A stretch of 52,499 nucleotides of DNA from Terriglobia bacterium (GTDB lineage Bacteria; Acidobacteriota; Vicinamibacteria; Vicinamibacterales; CAVVIG01). A model generated the notes under the pieces. It ran no database searches, was not told where the DNA came from, and saw only the letters and a list, made by a program, of their open reading frames with translations. Position 1 is the first letter of the stretch. Every line of letters begins with the position of its first letter. The stretch is from NCBI GenBank assembly GCA_020073005.1, contig JAIQFX010000049.1:1-52499 (forward strand), in the 5' to 3' direction. Shown piece by piece: positions 8,263-16,034 of the stretch. A program made the position numbers and the translations under genes.

Positions 8263-8565
8263 ATGACGATTGAACGTCGGCTAGTGGTCGGCCTGAATGA
8301 CATCAAGGCCATTTCGTTAGAATGCAAGTCCTGTAAGCGCCGGACGACATCCGCGCCGGAACTCTTGACGACGATTCCGCACGCCTGCGCTTGTGGGGCA
8401 TCGTGGCGTCCGGCGCAGAAGCCTGAGCCGGACATCGACGATGACTTCGTAAAGTTCCTAAAGACAGTCCAATCGCTTCGGGTGCTCGACCAGAAGGGCG
8501 CGCTCGGCGTTAGCGTGTTATTCGAGTTCGAGGAACCAACATTCACGCCTTCCAAGGTAGGCTAA
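8263..8565 (+). CDS. Zinc-ribbon-like passenger protein
   Basis: The 100-residue product has Cys pairs CKSC and CAC (about residues 21-24 and 42-44) that could hold one zinc ion, then an acidic C-terminal half. It is divergent from the transposase with a 2-nt gap and ends just inside the right terminal repeat. It might be a DNA-binding accessory or regulator of the transposase; no family is recognised. Confidence 0.55.
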   Translation: MTIERRLVVGLNDIKAISLECKSCKRRTTSAPELLTTIPHACACGASWRPAQKPEPDIDDDFVKFLKTVQSLRVLDQKGALGVSVLFEFEEPTFTPSKVG

Positions 8566-8570
8566 TTCTG

Positions 8571-8595
8571 TCGGTGTGTCAAGTATATTGTTACC
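8571..8595 (-). repeat. Right terminal inverted repeat of the IS1595 element
   Basis: Inverted partner of 5461-5485, ending TATATTGTTACC, with 23 of 25 positions matching. Confidence 0.92.
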
Positions 8596-8603
8596 GGTAA
8601 AGC
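8596..8603. repeat. Target site duplication, right copy (GGTAAAGC)
   Basis: Exact copy of 5453-5460. The sequence after it (CGGACGCCACG) continues the GTCCGGCTGAAGCCGGAC repeat whose left part ends at 5460, so the insertion target was a copy of that repeat. Confidence 0.9.
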
Positions 8604-8616
8604 CGGACGCCACGAT

Positions 8617-8937
8617 CTATGACGAGAGCTTCATCGCGTCTTTCAGCCAGGACTTCAGCTCGCGATCGACCTGCTTCGGATCGTCGAGCCGGATCTCGAG
8701 ATGCCAGCGGCGCGCGGATGCCTGCTGGCGCTTGAAGATCCGTTTGCTCCTGATGTCCGCGTCGGACTTGATCGTGAGGATCAGCGCGTCCTTGCGCGGC
8801 GTGACGCCCGCGAACACCGTCCCGCACCGCAGGTGAATCGACGACTGGTTCGGATCCTCGGTGAATGGGCCGATCGCGCGCGCCACGCTCAGCAGCCGTT
8901 CGTAGATCGCGCGGACCTCCGGCGTCATCCTGGTCAT
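8617..8937 (-). CDS. DUF5655-domain protein
   Basis: About 106 residues from ATG 8937. Conserved features are YERLL near the start, SSIHLRCGTVFAGVTPRKD in the middle and RRWHLEIRLDD towards the end, which match the DUF5655 family of small proteins of unknown function. A longer reading to 9015 would overlap the MOSC gene and is less likely. It lies 10 nt downstream of the MOSC gene on the same strand. Confidence 0.75.
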   Translation of the reverse strand: MTRMTPEVRAIYERLLSVARAIGPFTEDPNQSSIHLRCGTVFAGVTPRKDALILTIKSDADIRSKRIFKRQQASARRWHLEIRLDDPKQVDRELKSWLKDAMKLSS

Positions 8938-8947
8938 CGCCGTCTCA

Positions 8948-9511
8948 TCACAGCTTCCTGACGCGATCGCCGACGCGAATCGCTCCCGCGCGCACCACTC
9001 TGGCATTGACGCCACGCAGGTGCAATTGCCGGCCGACGGTCGAGTTCACGAACTTCACGGCGTCGGCGCCGAACCGGGAGATGAACTTTTCGCAGCCGGT
9101 GTGCGGCTGATCGGTGACCTCGATCACCGCGTCGCCGAGCGCGAGCCGCGTCCACGGCGGCAGATTCTCCTCGCTGAGGTCGAAGTCCACGAAGAGCTGA
9201 TCGCCCGCGAGCGGCCAGCGGCCTGGCTCCCCCGCGATCAGCGCGATCGTGCGCGAGTTCATGATGTTGAGCTGCATGTCCGGGTGCGCGAGTCCGTCCG
9301 CCGACCTTTTGCTCGCGCGCCTCTTCCAGCTGTCGCCGACGAGACCCTCCTCCGGATCGAGACGGCCCTCCTCGAGAACTTCCCGTTCGCCGACGCCGGG
9401 CCGCCGCACGATCAATTCCAGCACGCCGTGATCCTTCGGCGACCGGCGGATCGTTTCAAGTCCCGCTTCCAACTCCTCAATCGTCAGATGCGCCACGCTC
9501 GATATCCTCAT
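8948..9511 (-). CDS. MOSC-domain protein
   Basis: MOSC domains bind sulfur- or molybdenum-cofactor-related ligands through a conserved Cys. Here the Cys is in QPHTGCEKF, within a typical MOSC context (EEGLVGDSW upstream, FVNSTVGRQLHLRGVNARV downstream). The length from ATG 9511 is 187 residues; GTG 9496 is an alternative start, and the longer open frame to 10534 is only an antisense shadow of pyrK. The 5' end abuts a dispersed VRLKPDAT repeat. The physiological substrate is unknown. Confidence 0.85.
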   Translation of the reverse strand: MRISSVAHLTIEELEAGLETIRRSPKDHGVLELIVRRPGVGEREVLEEGRLDPEEGLVGDSWKRRASKRSADGLAHPDMQLNIMNSRTIALIAGEPGRWPLAGDQLFVDFDLSEENLPPWTRLALGDAVIEVTDQPHTGCEKFISRFGADAVKFVNSTVGRQLHLRGVNARVVRAGAIRVGDRVRKL

Positions 9512-9516
9512 TCGTG

Positions 9517-9540
9517 GTCCGGCTGAAGCCGGACGCCACG
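9517..9540. repeat. Dispersed palindrome GTCCGGCTGAAGCCGGAC
   Basis: An 18-bp near-perfect palindrome followed by GCCACG in the gap between the divergent MOSC and pyrK genes. Other copies are the IS1595 target (5449-5460 joined to 8604-8614) and an inverted pair inside the AlaX-type gene (27332-27391). Confidence 0.75.
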
Positions 9541-9562
9541 GGCTGCGAAGTATACTTCCTCC

Positions 9563-10375
9563 ATGCCCGTCGACGTCGATGCCGAGGTGATCGCGAACCG
9601 CGCGCTCTCCAGCGACTACAACGTGCTCGCGCTCGCCGCGCCGCAGATCGCCGCCGCCGCCGCGCCAGGCCAGTTCGTGATGGTGAAACCCGGCGCCGGC
9701 TTCGATCCGCTGCTGCGCCGCCCGTTCTCGGTCTTCGAAGTGCTGCGCGACCCGCGCGGGGCGCCGGCCGGCCTCACGATTCTCAGCAAGCGCATCGGGC
9801 CATCGACCGGGCTTCTCTATGACGCGCGGCCCGGCGATCGCGTGGCGTGCCTCGGCCCGCTCGGCCGTCCGTTCACGCCGGTCGACGCGCCGGCCGAAGC
9901 GTGGATGGTCGCCGGCGGCGTCGGCCTCGCGCCGTTCGCGACGCTCGCCGAATCGCTGCGCGCGCGCGGCGTGAAGACGACGCTCTTCTACGGCGCGCGA
10001 CGGTCGGCGGAGCTGTTCTATCTCGATTTCTTCCGCGCGCTCGACGTCGAGCTGGTGCTGACGACCGAGGACGGCACCGCCGGCGAGCGCGGACGCGTCG
10101 TCGCGCCGCTCGACCGGCAGCTCGCCGCGCGTCCGGCCTCGTCCGGCGTCATGGTCTACGCGTGCGGACCCGAAGGCATGCTGGCCGCGGCCGCGCGCAC
10201 GGCGATGAAACACAGCCGGCCCTGTCAGGTCTCCGTCGAGCGCATCATGGGATGCGGGCTTGGAGGCTGCTACAGCTGCGTGATCCCGATGCGCGGGGAT
10301 GATGGAAAGTTCCACCACGTGCGGTCGTGTCTCGCGGGGCCCGTGCTTGCGGCGGATCAAGTACTGTGGGACTGA
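9563..10375 (+). CDS. pyrK: Dihydroorotate dehydrogenase electron transfer subunit
   Basis: PyrK passes electrons from PyrD to NAD+ through FAD and a [2Fe-2S] cluster. The FAD-binding RRPFSVFEV, the nucleotide-binding GGVGLAPF and YACGPEGML, and the C-terminal cluster CGLGGCYSC followed by a later Cys (VRSCLAG) are all visible. Its 270 residues are normal for the family. It lies upstream of a class 1B pyrD, its obligate partner, separated by an inverted CACGGAGGG array. Confidence 0.94.
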   Translation: MPVDVDAEVIANRALSSDYNVLALAAPQIAAAAAPGQFVMVKPGAGFDPLLRRPFSVFEVLRDPRGAPAGLTILSKRIGPSTGLLYDARPGDRVACLGPLGRPFTPVDAPAEAWMVAGGVGLAPFATLAESLRARGVKTTLFYGARRSAELFYLDFFRALDVELVLTTEDGTAGERGRVVAPLDRQLAARPASSGVMVYACGPEGMLAAAARTAMKHSRPCQVSVERIMGCGLGGCYSCVIPMRGDDGKFHHVRSCLAGPVLAADQVLWD

Positions 10376-10385
10376 CGAATGAGTA

Positions 10386-10488
10386 ACCACGGAGGGCACG
10401 GAGGGCACGGAGGAAGAAACACGATGGAATGTGGGAACCTCACGGCCCGTACACTTTCTCCTCCGTGTCCCCCGTGTCCTCCGTGGTT
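10386..10488. repeat. Inverted CACGGAGGG nonamer array between pyrK and pyrD
   Basis: The left arm (10386-10415) has three copies of a CACGGAGGG-like word. The right arm (10455-10488) has the complementary copies, and about 39 nt separate them. The transcript could form a long GC-rich hairpin just before pyrD. The word period here is 9. Confidence 0.75.
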
Positions 10489-10500
10489 CATCTCTTAGAC

Positions 10501-11433
10501 ATGGATCTTTCCGTTCGTCTGGGTTCGCTGACACTCCAGAATCCGATCATGGCGGCGAGCGGCTGCTTCGGCTACGGCGTCGAGTACGCCGACGTCGTCG
10601 ATCTGTCGTCGCTTGGCGCCGTCGTCACGAAGGGACTCTTCCTCAACGCGCGCGAAGGACACCCGGCGCCGCGCATCGTCGAGACGCCCGCGGGGATGCT
10701 GAACGCGATCGGCCTGCAGGGCATCGGCGCGCGGCGGTTCGTGGACGAGAAGCTGCCGGAGCTCCGCGCGCGACGGGCGACCGTGATCGTCAACGTCTGC
10801 GGGACGACGATCGACGAGTACGTCGAGGTCTCGCGCATCCTGTCCGACGCCGAAGGCGTGGCCGCGATCGAGCTGAACATCTCGTGCCCGAACATCAAGG
10901 AAGGCGGCATCCAGTTCGGCTGCAGCCTGCCCGGCACGGCTGCCGTCGTCAGCGCCGTGCGCAAGGTCACGCGGCTGCCGATCATGCCGAAGCTGACGCC
11001 GAACGTGACCGACGTCGCCTCGTTCGCGCGCGCGGCCGAGGACGCCGGCGCCGACGCCGTGTCCCTCGTCAATACCTTTCTCGCCATGGTGATCGACGTC
11101 GAGTCGCGCCGCCCGAAGATCTCGAACGTCGTCGGCGGCCTCAGCGGCCCCGCCATCCGGCCGATCGCGGTCCGCATGGTGCACGAGTGCCGCCAGGCGG
11201 TGAAGATTCCCATCGTCGGGATGGGCGGGATCGCCAACGCGCGCGACGTGTTGGAGTTCATGATCGCCGGCGCGAACGCCGTGCAGGTGGGCACGGCGAA
11301 TTTCGTGGATCCGTTCATCTGGTCGAAACTGCTCGACGGCATCGGCGACTACCTCGAGCGGCACCAGATCGCCCGCGTCGCGGATCTTGTCGGTACGGTC
11401 GAAACGCGCCAGGCGGCGCACGAGCCGATGTAG
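10501..11433 (+). CDS. pyrD: Dihydroorotate dehydrogenase, catalytic subunit (class 1B)
   Basis: Oxidises dihydroorotate to orotate on FMN. The start at ATG 10501 gives the family N-terminus (VRLGSLTLQNPIMAASGCFG). The active-site cysteine of class 1 enzymes is in ELNISCPNIKEGG, and the FMN-phosphate glycine motifs GLSGPAIRP and GMGGIANARD follow. The 310-residue length fits PyrDB. It works with the adjacent pyrK. The last Met codon and stop codon lie in the first unit of the 25-bp tandem repeat that follows. Confidence 0.95.
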   Translation: MDLSVRLGSLTLQNPIMAASGCFGYGVEYADVVDLSSLGAVVTKGLFLNAREGHPAPRIVETPAGMLNAIGLQGIGARRFVDEKLPELRARRATVIVNVCGTTIDEYVEVSRILSDAEGVAAIELNISCPNIKEGGIQFGCSLPGTAAVVSAVRKVTRLPIMPKLTPNVTDVASFARAAEDAGADAVSLVNTFLAMVIDVESRRPKISNVVGGLSGPAIRPIAVRMVHECRQAVKIPIVGMGGIANARDVLEFMIAGANAVQVGTANFVDPFIWSKLLDGIGDYLERHQIARVADLVGTVETRQAAHEPM

Positions 11434-11527
11434 CGCGAGCGTGGTCTTGCGGATGTAGCACGAGCGTGGTCTTGTGGATGTAGCGCGAGCGTGGTCTTGC
11501 GGATGTAGCGCGAGCCTTTCAGGCGAG
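11428..11527. repeat. 25-bp tandem repeat, 3.5 units, between pyrD and pyrF
   Basis: Units start at 11428, 11453, 11478 and 11503 with the core GTAGCGCGAGCGTGGTCTTG. The first three differ at few positions, and the fourth diverges after GTAGCGCGAGC into the CTTTCAGGCGAGCG of the dispersed repeat at 2005-2056. There are no unique spacers, so this is not a CRISPR array. Confidence 0.85.
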
Positions 11528-11538
11528 CGACGAACGAT

Positions 11539-12255
11539 ATGGATCAACTATTAGTGGCGCTCGACGTCGACACGGTCGCCGACGCGAGCGCGCTGGCCGA
11601 TCGCCTCCGCGGCGCCGTCGGTGGCTTCAAGATCGGCAGTCGCCTGTTCACGAGCGAAGGCCCGGCATTCGTCGAGGCGCTCGCATCGCGCGGCGATCGC
11701 GTCTTCCTGGATCTGAAGTTTCACGACATCCCCAACACGGTCGCCGGCGCCGTCGCGGCCGCCACGCGTCTGGGCGTGTGGATGGTGAACGTCCACGCGT
11801 CGGGCGGCAGCGCGATGATGCGCGCGGCGCGCGACGCCGCGCACGAGGAGGCCGCGCGCCGATCGCGGCCGGCGCCGCTCGTGATTGCCGTGACGATGCT
11901 CACCAGTCTCGATCAGCAGGCATTGACGGAGATCGGCATGCCGGACGCCGTCGCCGCGCAGGTGGAACGTCTCGCGGCGTTGACCGAGGCGTCCGGTCTC
12001 GACGGCGTCGTCGCGTCGCCGCAGGAAATCGCGATCATCCGTCGCCGCTGCGGCACACAGTTGGCGATCGTCACGCCGGGGATCCGCGGCGCGGGCGATC
12101 AACAGGGCGACCAAAAGCGCACGATGTCCGCGGCGGACGCGCTCGCCGCCGGCGCGACGCATCTCGTCGTGGGCCGCCCGATCATCGCCGCGGCCGATCC
12201 GCGCGCCGCCGCCTTGCGCATCGCCGACGAGTGCCGCCGCGCGCACGCCCGCTGA
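11539..12255 (+). CDS. pyrF: Orotidine 5'-phosphate decarboxylase
   Basis: Decarboxylates OMP to UMP, the last step of the pathway. The catalytic Lys-Asp network is in FLDLKFHDIPNTV, the phosphate loop in VTPGIRGAG and the C-terminal VVGRPII segment binds phosphate. At 238 residues it is a typical group I enzyme. It closes the plus-strand pyrK-pyrD-pyrF series. Confidence 0.96.
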   Translation: MDQLLVALDVDTVADASALADRLRGAVGGFKIGSRLFTSEGPAFVEALASRGDRVFLDLKFHDIPNTVAGAVAAATRLGVWMVNVHASGGSAMMRAARDAAHEEAARRSRPAPLVIAVTMLTSLDQQALTEIGMPDAVAAQVERLAALTEASGLDGVVASPQEIAIIRRRCGTQLAIVTPGIRGAGDQQGDQKRTMSAADALAAGATHLVVGRPIIAAADPRAAALRIADECRRAHAR

Positions 12256-12259
12256 TCCC

Positions 12260-12514
12260 GTGATCGCGCTCACCCTCTACTCGCGGCCCGGCTGTCATCT
12301 CTGCGACGACATGAAAGCGATCGTCGACCGCGTGATCCGCTCGATGCCCGTGCCGATCACGATCGACGTCGTGGACATCTCGACCGATTCCGCGCTCGAA
12401 GCGCGCTACGGCCTCGAAATTCCCGTGCTGCTGGTGAATGGAAAGCGGCGAAGGTGCGAATCACCGAGGACGAGCTTCGACGGGCGCTGGCAGGACGAAA
12501 TGGCTGAGGGCTAA
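12260..12514 (+). pseudogene. Glutaredoxin-like protein, C-terminus frameshifted
   Basis: GTG 12260 follows the pyrF stop by 4 nt. The N-terminus is a thioredoxin-fold protein with a redox pair CHLC (residues 12-15 in YSRPGCHLCDDM) and the cis-proline segment LEIPVLLVNGK. After that the frame becomes implausible (RRRCESPRTSFDG). Adding one A to the GGAAAG run near 12443 restores KAAKVRITEDELRRALAG with a stop at 12505-12507, the normal end of this family. The gene therefore carries a one-base deletion or a homopolymer sequencing error. If real, the fold lacks its last helix. Confidence 0.8.
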
Positions 12515-12598
12515 TGGCTAATGGCTGACGGCATGGCTGATGGCGAACCATCGACCATGCCATCAGCCTTCAGCCCTCAGCCCCTTAGCCATCATTGG
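12500..12598. repeat. Inverted heptamer array (GGCTAAT/GGCTGAT) between convergent genes
   Basis: The left arm (about 12500-12547) has tandem GGCTAAT/GGCTGAT-like words. The right arm (about 12554-12598) carries the complementary words. The arms face each other between the convergent glutaredoxin-like and pal genes and could act as a two-way terminator. Confidence 0.75.
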
Positions 12599-13195
12599 CT
12601 ACTTGCCCGTGATGATGAAGTGCCCGCGCCGGTTCTGCTGCCAGCAGGACTCATTCTCCTCGCGGCAGAACGGCTGTTCCTTGCCCTTGCTGACCACCTG
12701 GATTCGGCTGCCAGCGACGCCGAGGTTGACCAGATAGTTGACCAGATAGTCCTTCACGGCATTGGCGCGGCGTGAGCCGAGCCCCAGGTTGTACTCCGAG
12801 CTGCCGCGCGAGTCGCAGTGCCCCTCGACGGAGATCTGCACGCTCGTCCAGCGCTTGAGCCAGTCAGCGTCCTTCTGGAGCGGCGCCTTCGCGTCGTCGC
12901 GGATTTCCGACTTGTCGAAGTCGAAGAAGTTGTCGTCGAGCGGACGCTCGGCGTTCAACTGGTCGACCGACTTGCGCGCGAAGATCTCGTCCTCCGTCGG
13001 CGCCCGTGGAGCCGGCGGCGGCGGTGGGGGTGGCGGCGGCGGTGGCGGTGGCGGCGGCGGCGGCACGACTACCGGCGCCGGCGGCGGCGGCGGCGGTGGT
13101 GCCGGCGGCGGAACCTTCTTGTGGCAGCCCGCAGCCGCAAGTGCGAGAACTGCGCCAAAGGCGAGCATCGGGAGAATTCGGCGAACGCCAGTCAT
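12599..13195 (-). CDS. pal: Peptidoglycan-associated lipoprotein (Pal)
   Basis: An outer-membrane lipoprotein that ties the membrane to peptidoglycan within the Tol-Pal system. The lipobox LAAAGC places the lipidated Cys at residue 24. Residues about 28-63 are almost all proline, interrupted by Ala and Val. The OmpA-like domain follows, with FDFDKSEIR and VEGHCDSRGSSEYNLGLG as peptidoglycan-binding signatures. A 12-nt tandem duplication adds a second YLVN after VKDYLVN. The polyproline linker is longer than usual and is a likely site of slippage. No tol genes are nearby in the window. Confidence 0.93.
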   Translation of the reverse strand: MTGVRRILPMLAFGAVLALAAAGCHKKVPPPAPPPPPPPAPVVVPPPPPPPPPPPPPPPPPAPRAPTEDEIFARKSVDQLNAERPLDDNFFDFDKSEIRDDAKAPLQKDADWLKRWTSVQISVEGHCDSRGSSEYNLGLGSRRANAVKDYLVNYLVNLGVAGSRIQVVSKGKEQPFCREENESCWQQNRRGHFIITGK

Positions 13196-13284
13196 CGTGT
13201 GCTCCTCAGAGATGGAAGGTTACGCACAAGGCTCTGCGGTGTCAATGAAAGGGAGTCTAAGGACGAAAACGATACAATCGCGTC

Positions 13285-14031
13285 GTGGAACACCTGCTGC
13301 GCGCCACCGCCAGGGCGGAGGCGCGTCACTTCTGGTTCCGCGGCTTCCGCGCCTTCGTCACCCCCCTCCTCAAACGCGCCACGGCGAACCGTCCGGGGGC
13401 GCGTTTGCTCGATTGCGGCTGCGGCACCGGCGCCAACCTGGCGCTGCTCGACGGTTTTGGCCGCGCCTACGGGTTCGACCTCTCCGCGACGGGGCTGCGG
13501 CTCGCGCGCGAGGCCGGGCGGACGCGCGTGGCGCGCGCCAGCGTCGCGGCCGCGCCGTTTTCGAACGGATCGTTCGACGTCGTGACGTCATTCGACGTCC
13601 TGTACTCGCTCGAGCATCGCGACGAGCGCGCCGCGATCGACGAGATGTTCCGGCTGCTGCGCCCGGGCGGCTTCGCCGTCGTGAACGTCGCGGCGATGGA
13701 GACGCTGAGAGGCGATCATTCCGTCCTCAGCCAGGAGATTCGCCGGTACCGGCGCGCCGATCTGCGGGCGCTCCTGTCGCGGGCGGGCTTCACGATCATC
13801 CGTCTCACCTACACCAACGCGACACTGTTTCCGCCGCTGCTGTGCGCGCGCACGCTGCAGCGCGTGCGCGGACTGCGGCGTGAGAGCGACGCGCCGCAGG
13901 AGCTGACGGTCCCGCCGGCGCCCGTCAATGCGTTGCTGACCGGCGTGCTGTGGCTCGAAAGTCTGTGGCTGCGCGCGTTCGACGCGCCGTTCGGCAGCTC
14001 GCTGCTCTGTCTGGCGAGAAAGCCTGAATAG
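13285..14031 (+). CDS. Class I SAM-dependent methyltransferase
   Basis: The SAM-binding motif I is LLDCGCGTGANL, with the acidic residue after strand 2 in YGFDLS and motif IV-like FDVVTSFDVLYSLEH. The C-terminal part (RRYRRADLRALLSRAGF) is common in small-molecule or lipid methyltransferases of this group. It starts at GTG 13285 and has 248 residues. It diverges from pal and converges on larE. The substrate cannot be assigned. Confidence 0.85.
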   Translation: MEHLLRATARAEARHFWFRGFRAFVTPLLKRATANRPGARLLDCGCGTGANLALLDGFGRAYGFDLSATGLRLAREAGRTRVARASVAAAPFSNGSFDVVTSFDVLYSLEHRDERAAIDEMFRLLRPGGFAVVNVAAMETLRGDHSVLSQEIRRYRRADLRALLSRAGFTIIRLTYTNATLFPPLLCARTLQRVRGLRRESDAPQELTVPPAPVNALLTGVLWLESLWLRAFDAPFGSSLLCLARKPE

Positions 14032-14084
14032 TCGTTGGTCGTTGGTCGTTGGTCGTTGGTCGTTGGTCGTTAGTCGTTGGTCGG
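14031..14084. repeat. Heptamer array GTCGTTG, seven units, larE end
   Basis: Seven near-perfect units of GTCGTTG (one GTCGTTA) lie between the convergent methyltransferase and larE genes. The larE stop codon and its last residues (PTND) are inside the array. Confidence 0.9.
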
Positions 14085-14878
14085 CCGCAGGAACAGCGCT
14101 TCGTTCAGGCTGCCCATGCGGTAGCCCTGCAGATCGAGGCTGACGTAGCGGTAGCCGGCGGCCTTCACGTCGCGCACGATTGCCGCGCCGATCTCCGGCT
14201 CGAGCGCGCGCGGCATCTCGCTGCGCGCGAGCTCGATGCGCGCCAGGTCGTCGTGATGGCGCACGCGAAACACGCGGAAGCCGAGCGCGCGCAGCGCCTC
14301 TTCGGCGCGTTCGATCGTGCGCAGCTTCTCGTCGGTGACTTCGGAGTCGTACGGAATACGCGACGACAGGCACGCCGACGCCGGCTCGTCCCACGTCGGC
14401 AGGCCCGCGGCGCGCGACAGCGCGCGGATCTCGTCCTTGGTCAGATCCGCTTCGTCGAGCGGACTGCGCACGCCGAACTCGCGCGCCGCCTGGCGTCCGG
14501 GCCGGTAGTCCCCGCGATCGTCCGCGTTGTTGCCGTCGACGACGATGGCGCCGCGCTCGGAGGCGAGACGCGAGAGATGCGTGTAGAGCTCGTGCTTGCA
14601 GTAGTAGCAGCGGTTGGACGGATTGGCGCGGTACTCGGGCCGATCGAGCTCGCTGGTGTGGATGATCTCGTGGCGCAGGTCGAAGTCGCGCGCGATGCGG
14701 ATGGCGAGCTGCCGGTGGCGCTCCGGGTAACTTGCGCTGTCAGCCGTCACCGCCACGGCGCGATCGCCGAGCGTGCGGGCGGCGATGAGCGCCAGATACG
14801 CGCTGTCGACGCCGCCGCTGTAGGCGACGACCACGGAGCCGAGCGACTTCAGGCAGTCGCGCAGCGTGTCTTCCTTCG

Positions 14879-14882
<4 letters not shown>
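14070..14882 (-). CDS. larE: ATP-dependent sacrificial sulfur transferase LarE
   Basis: LarE builds the thiocarboxylates of the nickel-pincer cofactor of lactate racemase-type enzymes, donating sulfur from its own Cys or a cluster-bound sulfide. The PP-loop SGGVDS is at residues 22-27. CYYC (92-95) and the conserved Cys in SACLSSR (C171, the position of the sacrificial Cys) suggest the three-Cys type that can hold a [4Fe-4S] cluster. 270 residues is normal. Its ATG overlaps the stop of the LysW-like gene as ATGA. No larA, larB or larC is in the window. Its last four residues come from the GTCGTTG array. Confidence 0.9.
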
Positions 14883-15142
<260 letters not shown>

Positions 15143-15307
15143 ACGTGTCCTCGCAGCGCATGACGACGGATTGGCAATTGGGGACGTGACGTGCCAGAAT
15201 TCCGCTCGGCAGGCGCGTTCGCGACAGTGCTCGGATTATAGCGACAACCTGCAAAACTCTGCAACGCGGGCTCACGCCTGCACGGGCGAATTGCGATAGC
15301 TCCAGAC

Positions 15308-16027
15308 ATGGCCGCCCCTTCGGTCACGACGAAGACGATCGTCATCGCGGACGACACGGCGTTCGTGCGCGATCGTTTTCGCGCGGCGTGCGAAGCCGCG
15401 GGCCACAAGGCGATCACCGTCAAGAGCGCGGCCGAGCTGCTGGCGCGCGTGCACGCCGATCTCGCGCGCATCGATCTCCTCGTCCTCGATCTGCGGCTGC
15501 CGCACGCGCCCGGCGTGGATCTCGTGCGATCGATCCGCAAGCTGGACGACGGCCGGCTGCCGATTCTGATCTTCAGCGGCACGATCGCGACCGCCGACGA
15601 AGTGCGCGAGCTGGCCGCGCTCGGCGTCGCCGGCTACGTGAACGAGTACAGCGCGGTCCAGCACATCCTGCCGTCGCTCGCGCCGCATCTCTTCCCCGAC
15701 AACTTCAACCGCCGCAGCAGCCCGCGCGTCGTGCTCGGCATTCCGATTCAGTACCGCTTCGGCAACACGATCGCCGCGGCGCTGACGCTGAACCTCAGCC
15801 ACGGCGGCATCGCGATCCGCACGACGAGCCCGCTCGACGCCGGCGCCAAGATCCGGGTCCGCTTCCGCATGCCCGGATCGAAGAAGGACATCGACGCCGA
15901 GGGCCGCGTCGCCTGGGCCGACCGCCGCGTCGGCATGGGCATCCAGTTCGAGACGGTCGACCCCGCCAATCAGGCCGTGATCGACACGTTCGTCGACGCG
16001 CACTTCTTCTCGAACAGAAAAGCATAG
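15308..16027 (+). CDS. Response-regulator receiver fused to PilZ domain
   Basis: The N-terminal REC domain (about 1-125) has the acidic pair IADD and phospho-acceptor Asp61 in LLVLDLRLP. The conserved Lys of receivers (usual context GYxxKP) is replaced by Asn or Glu in GYVNEYS, so switching may be atypical. The C-terminal PilZ domain (about 135-230) has RRSSPR and NLSHGGI, the usual RxxxR and D/NxSxxG c-di-GMP-binding signature. The protein probably links a sensor input with c-di-GMP. No kinase gene is adjacent. Confidence 0.88.
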   Translation: MAAPSVTTKTIVIADDTAFVRDRFRAACEAAGHKAITVKSAAELLARVHADLARIDLLVLDLRLPHAPGVDLVRSIRKLDDGRLPILIFSGTIATADEVRELAALGVAGYVNEYSAVQHILPSLAPHLFPDNFNRRSSPRVVLGIPIQYRFGNTIAAALTLNLSHGGIAIRTTSPLDAGAKIRVRFRMPGSKKDIDAEGRVAWADRRVGMGIQFETVDPANQAVIDTFVDAHFFSNRKA

Positions 16028-16034
16028 ACTCGAC

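Larger units (their letters stand above)
5461..8595. mobile_element. IS1595-family transposon with passenger genes
   Basis: The element is bounded by imperfect 25-bp terminal inverted repeats at 5461-5485 and 8571-8595 (23 of 25 matching), which begin GGTAACAATATA. It is flanked by the exact 8-bp duplication GGTAAAGC. It carries one IS1595-type transposase on the minus strand and five other genes: a HEPN-like protein and a small membrane protein (plus strand), a 48-residue basic protein and a 170-residue protein (minus strand, downstream of the transposase), and a zinc-ribbon-like protein divergent from the transposase. Typical IS1595 elements are under 1.5 kb; this one is 3,135 bp. The intact ends and duplication suggest fairly recent insertion. 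Its target was itself a copy of the GTCCGGCTGAAGCCGGAC dispersed repeat. Confidence 0.92.

Noticed and set aside
8948-10534. A 528-residue reading of the MOSC gene
   Set aside because: The upstream two thirds are antisense to pyrK and the spacer array; only the part from 9511 matches the MOSC family.
11428-11527. CRISPR-like array
   Set aside because: Units are contiguous 25-bp tandem repeats with no unique spacers and no cas genes nearby.
13010-13115. GC-rich trinucleotide run as an independent regulatory repeat
   Set aside because: It is the coding sequence of the polyproline linker of Pal.
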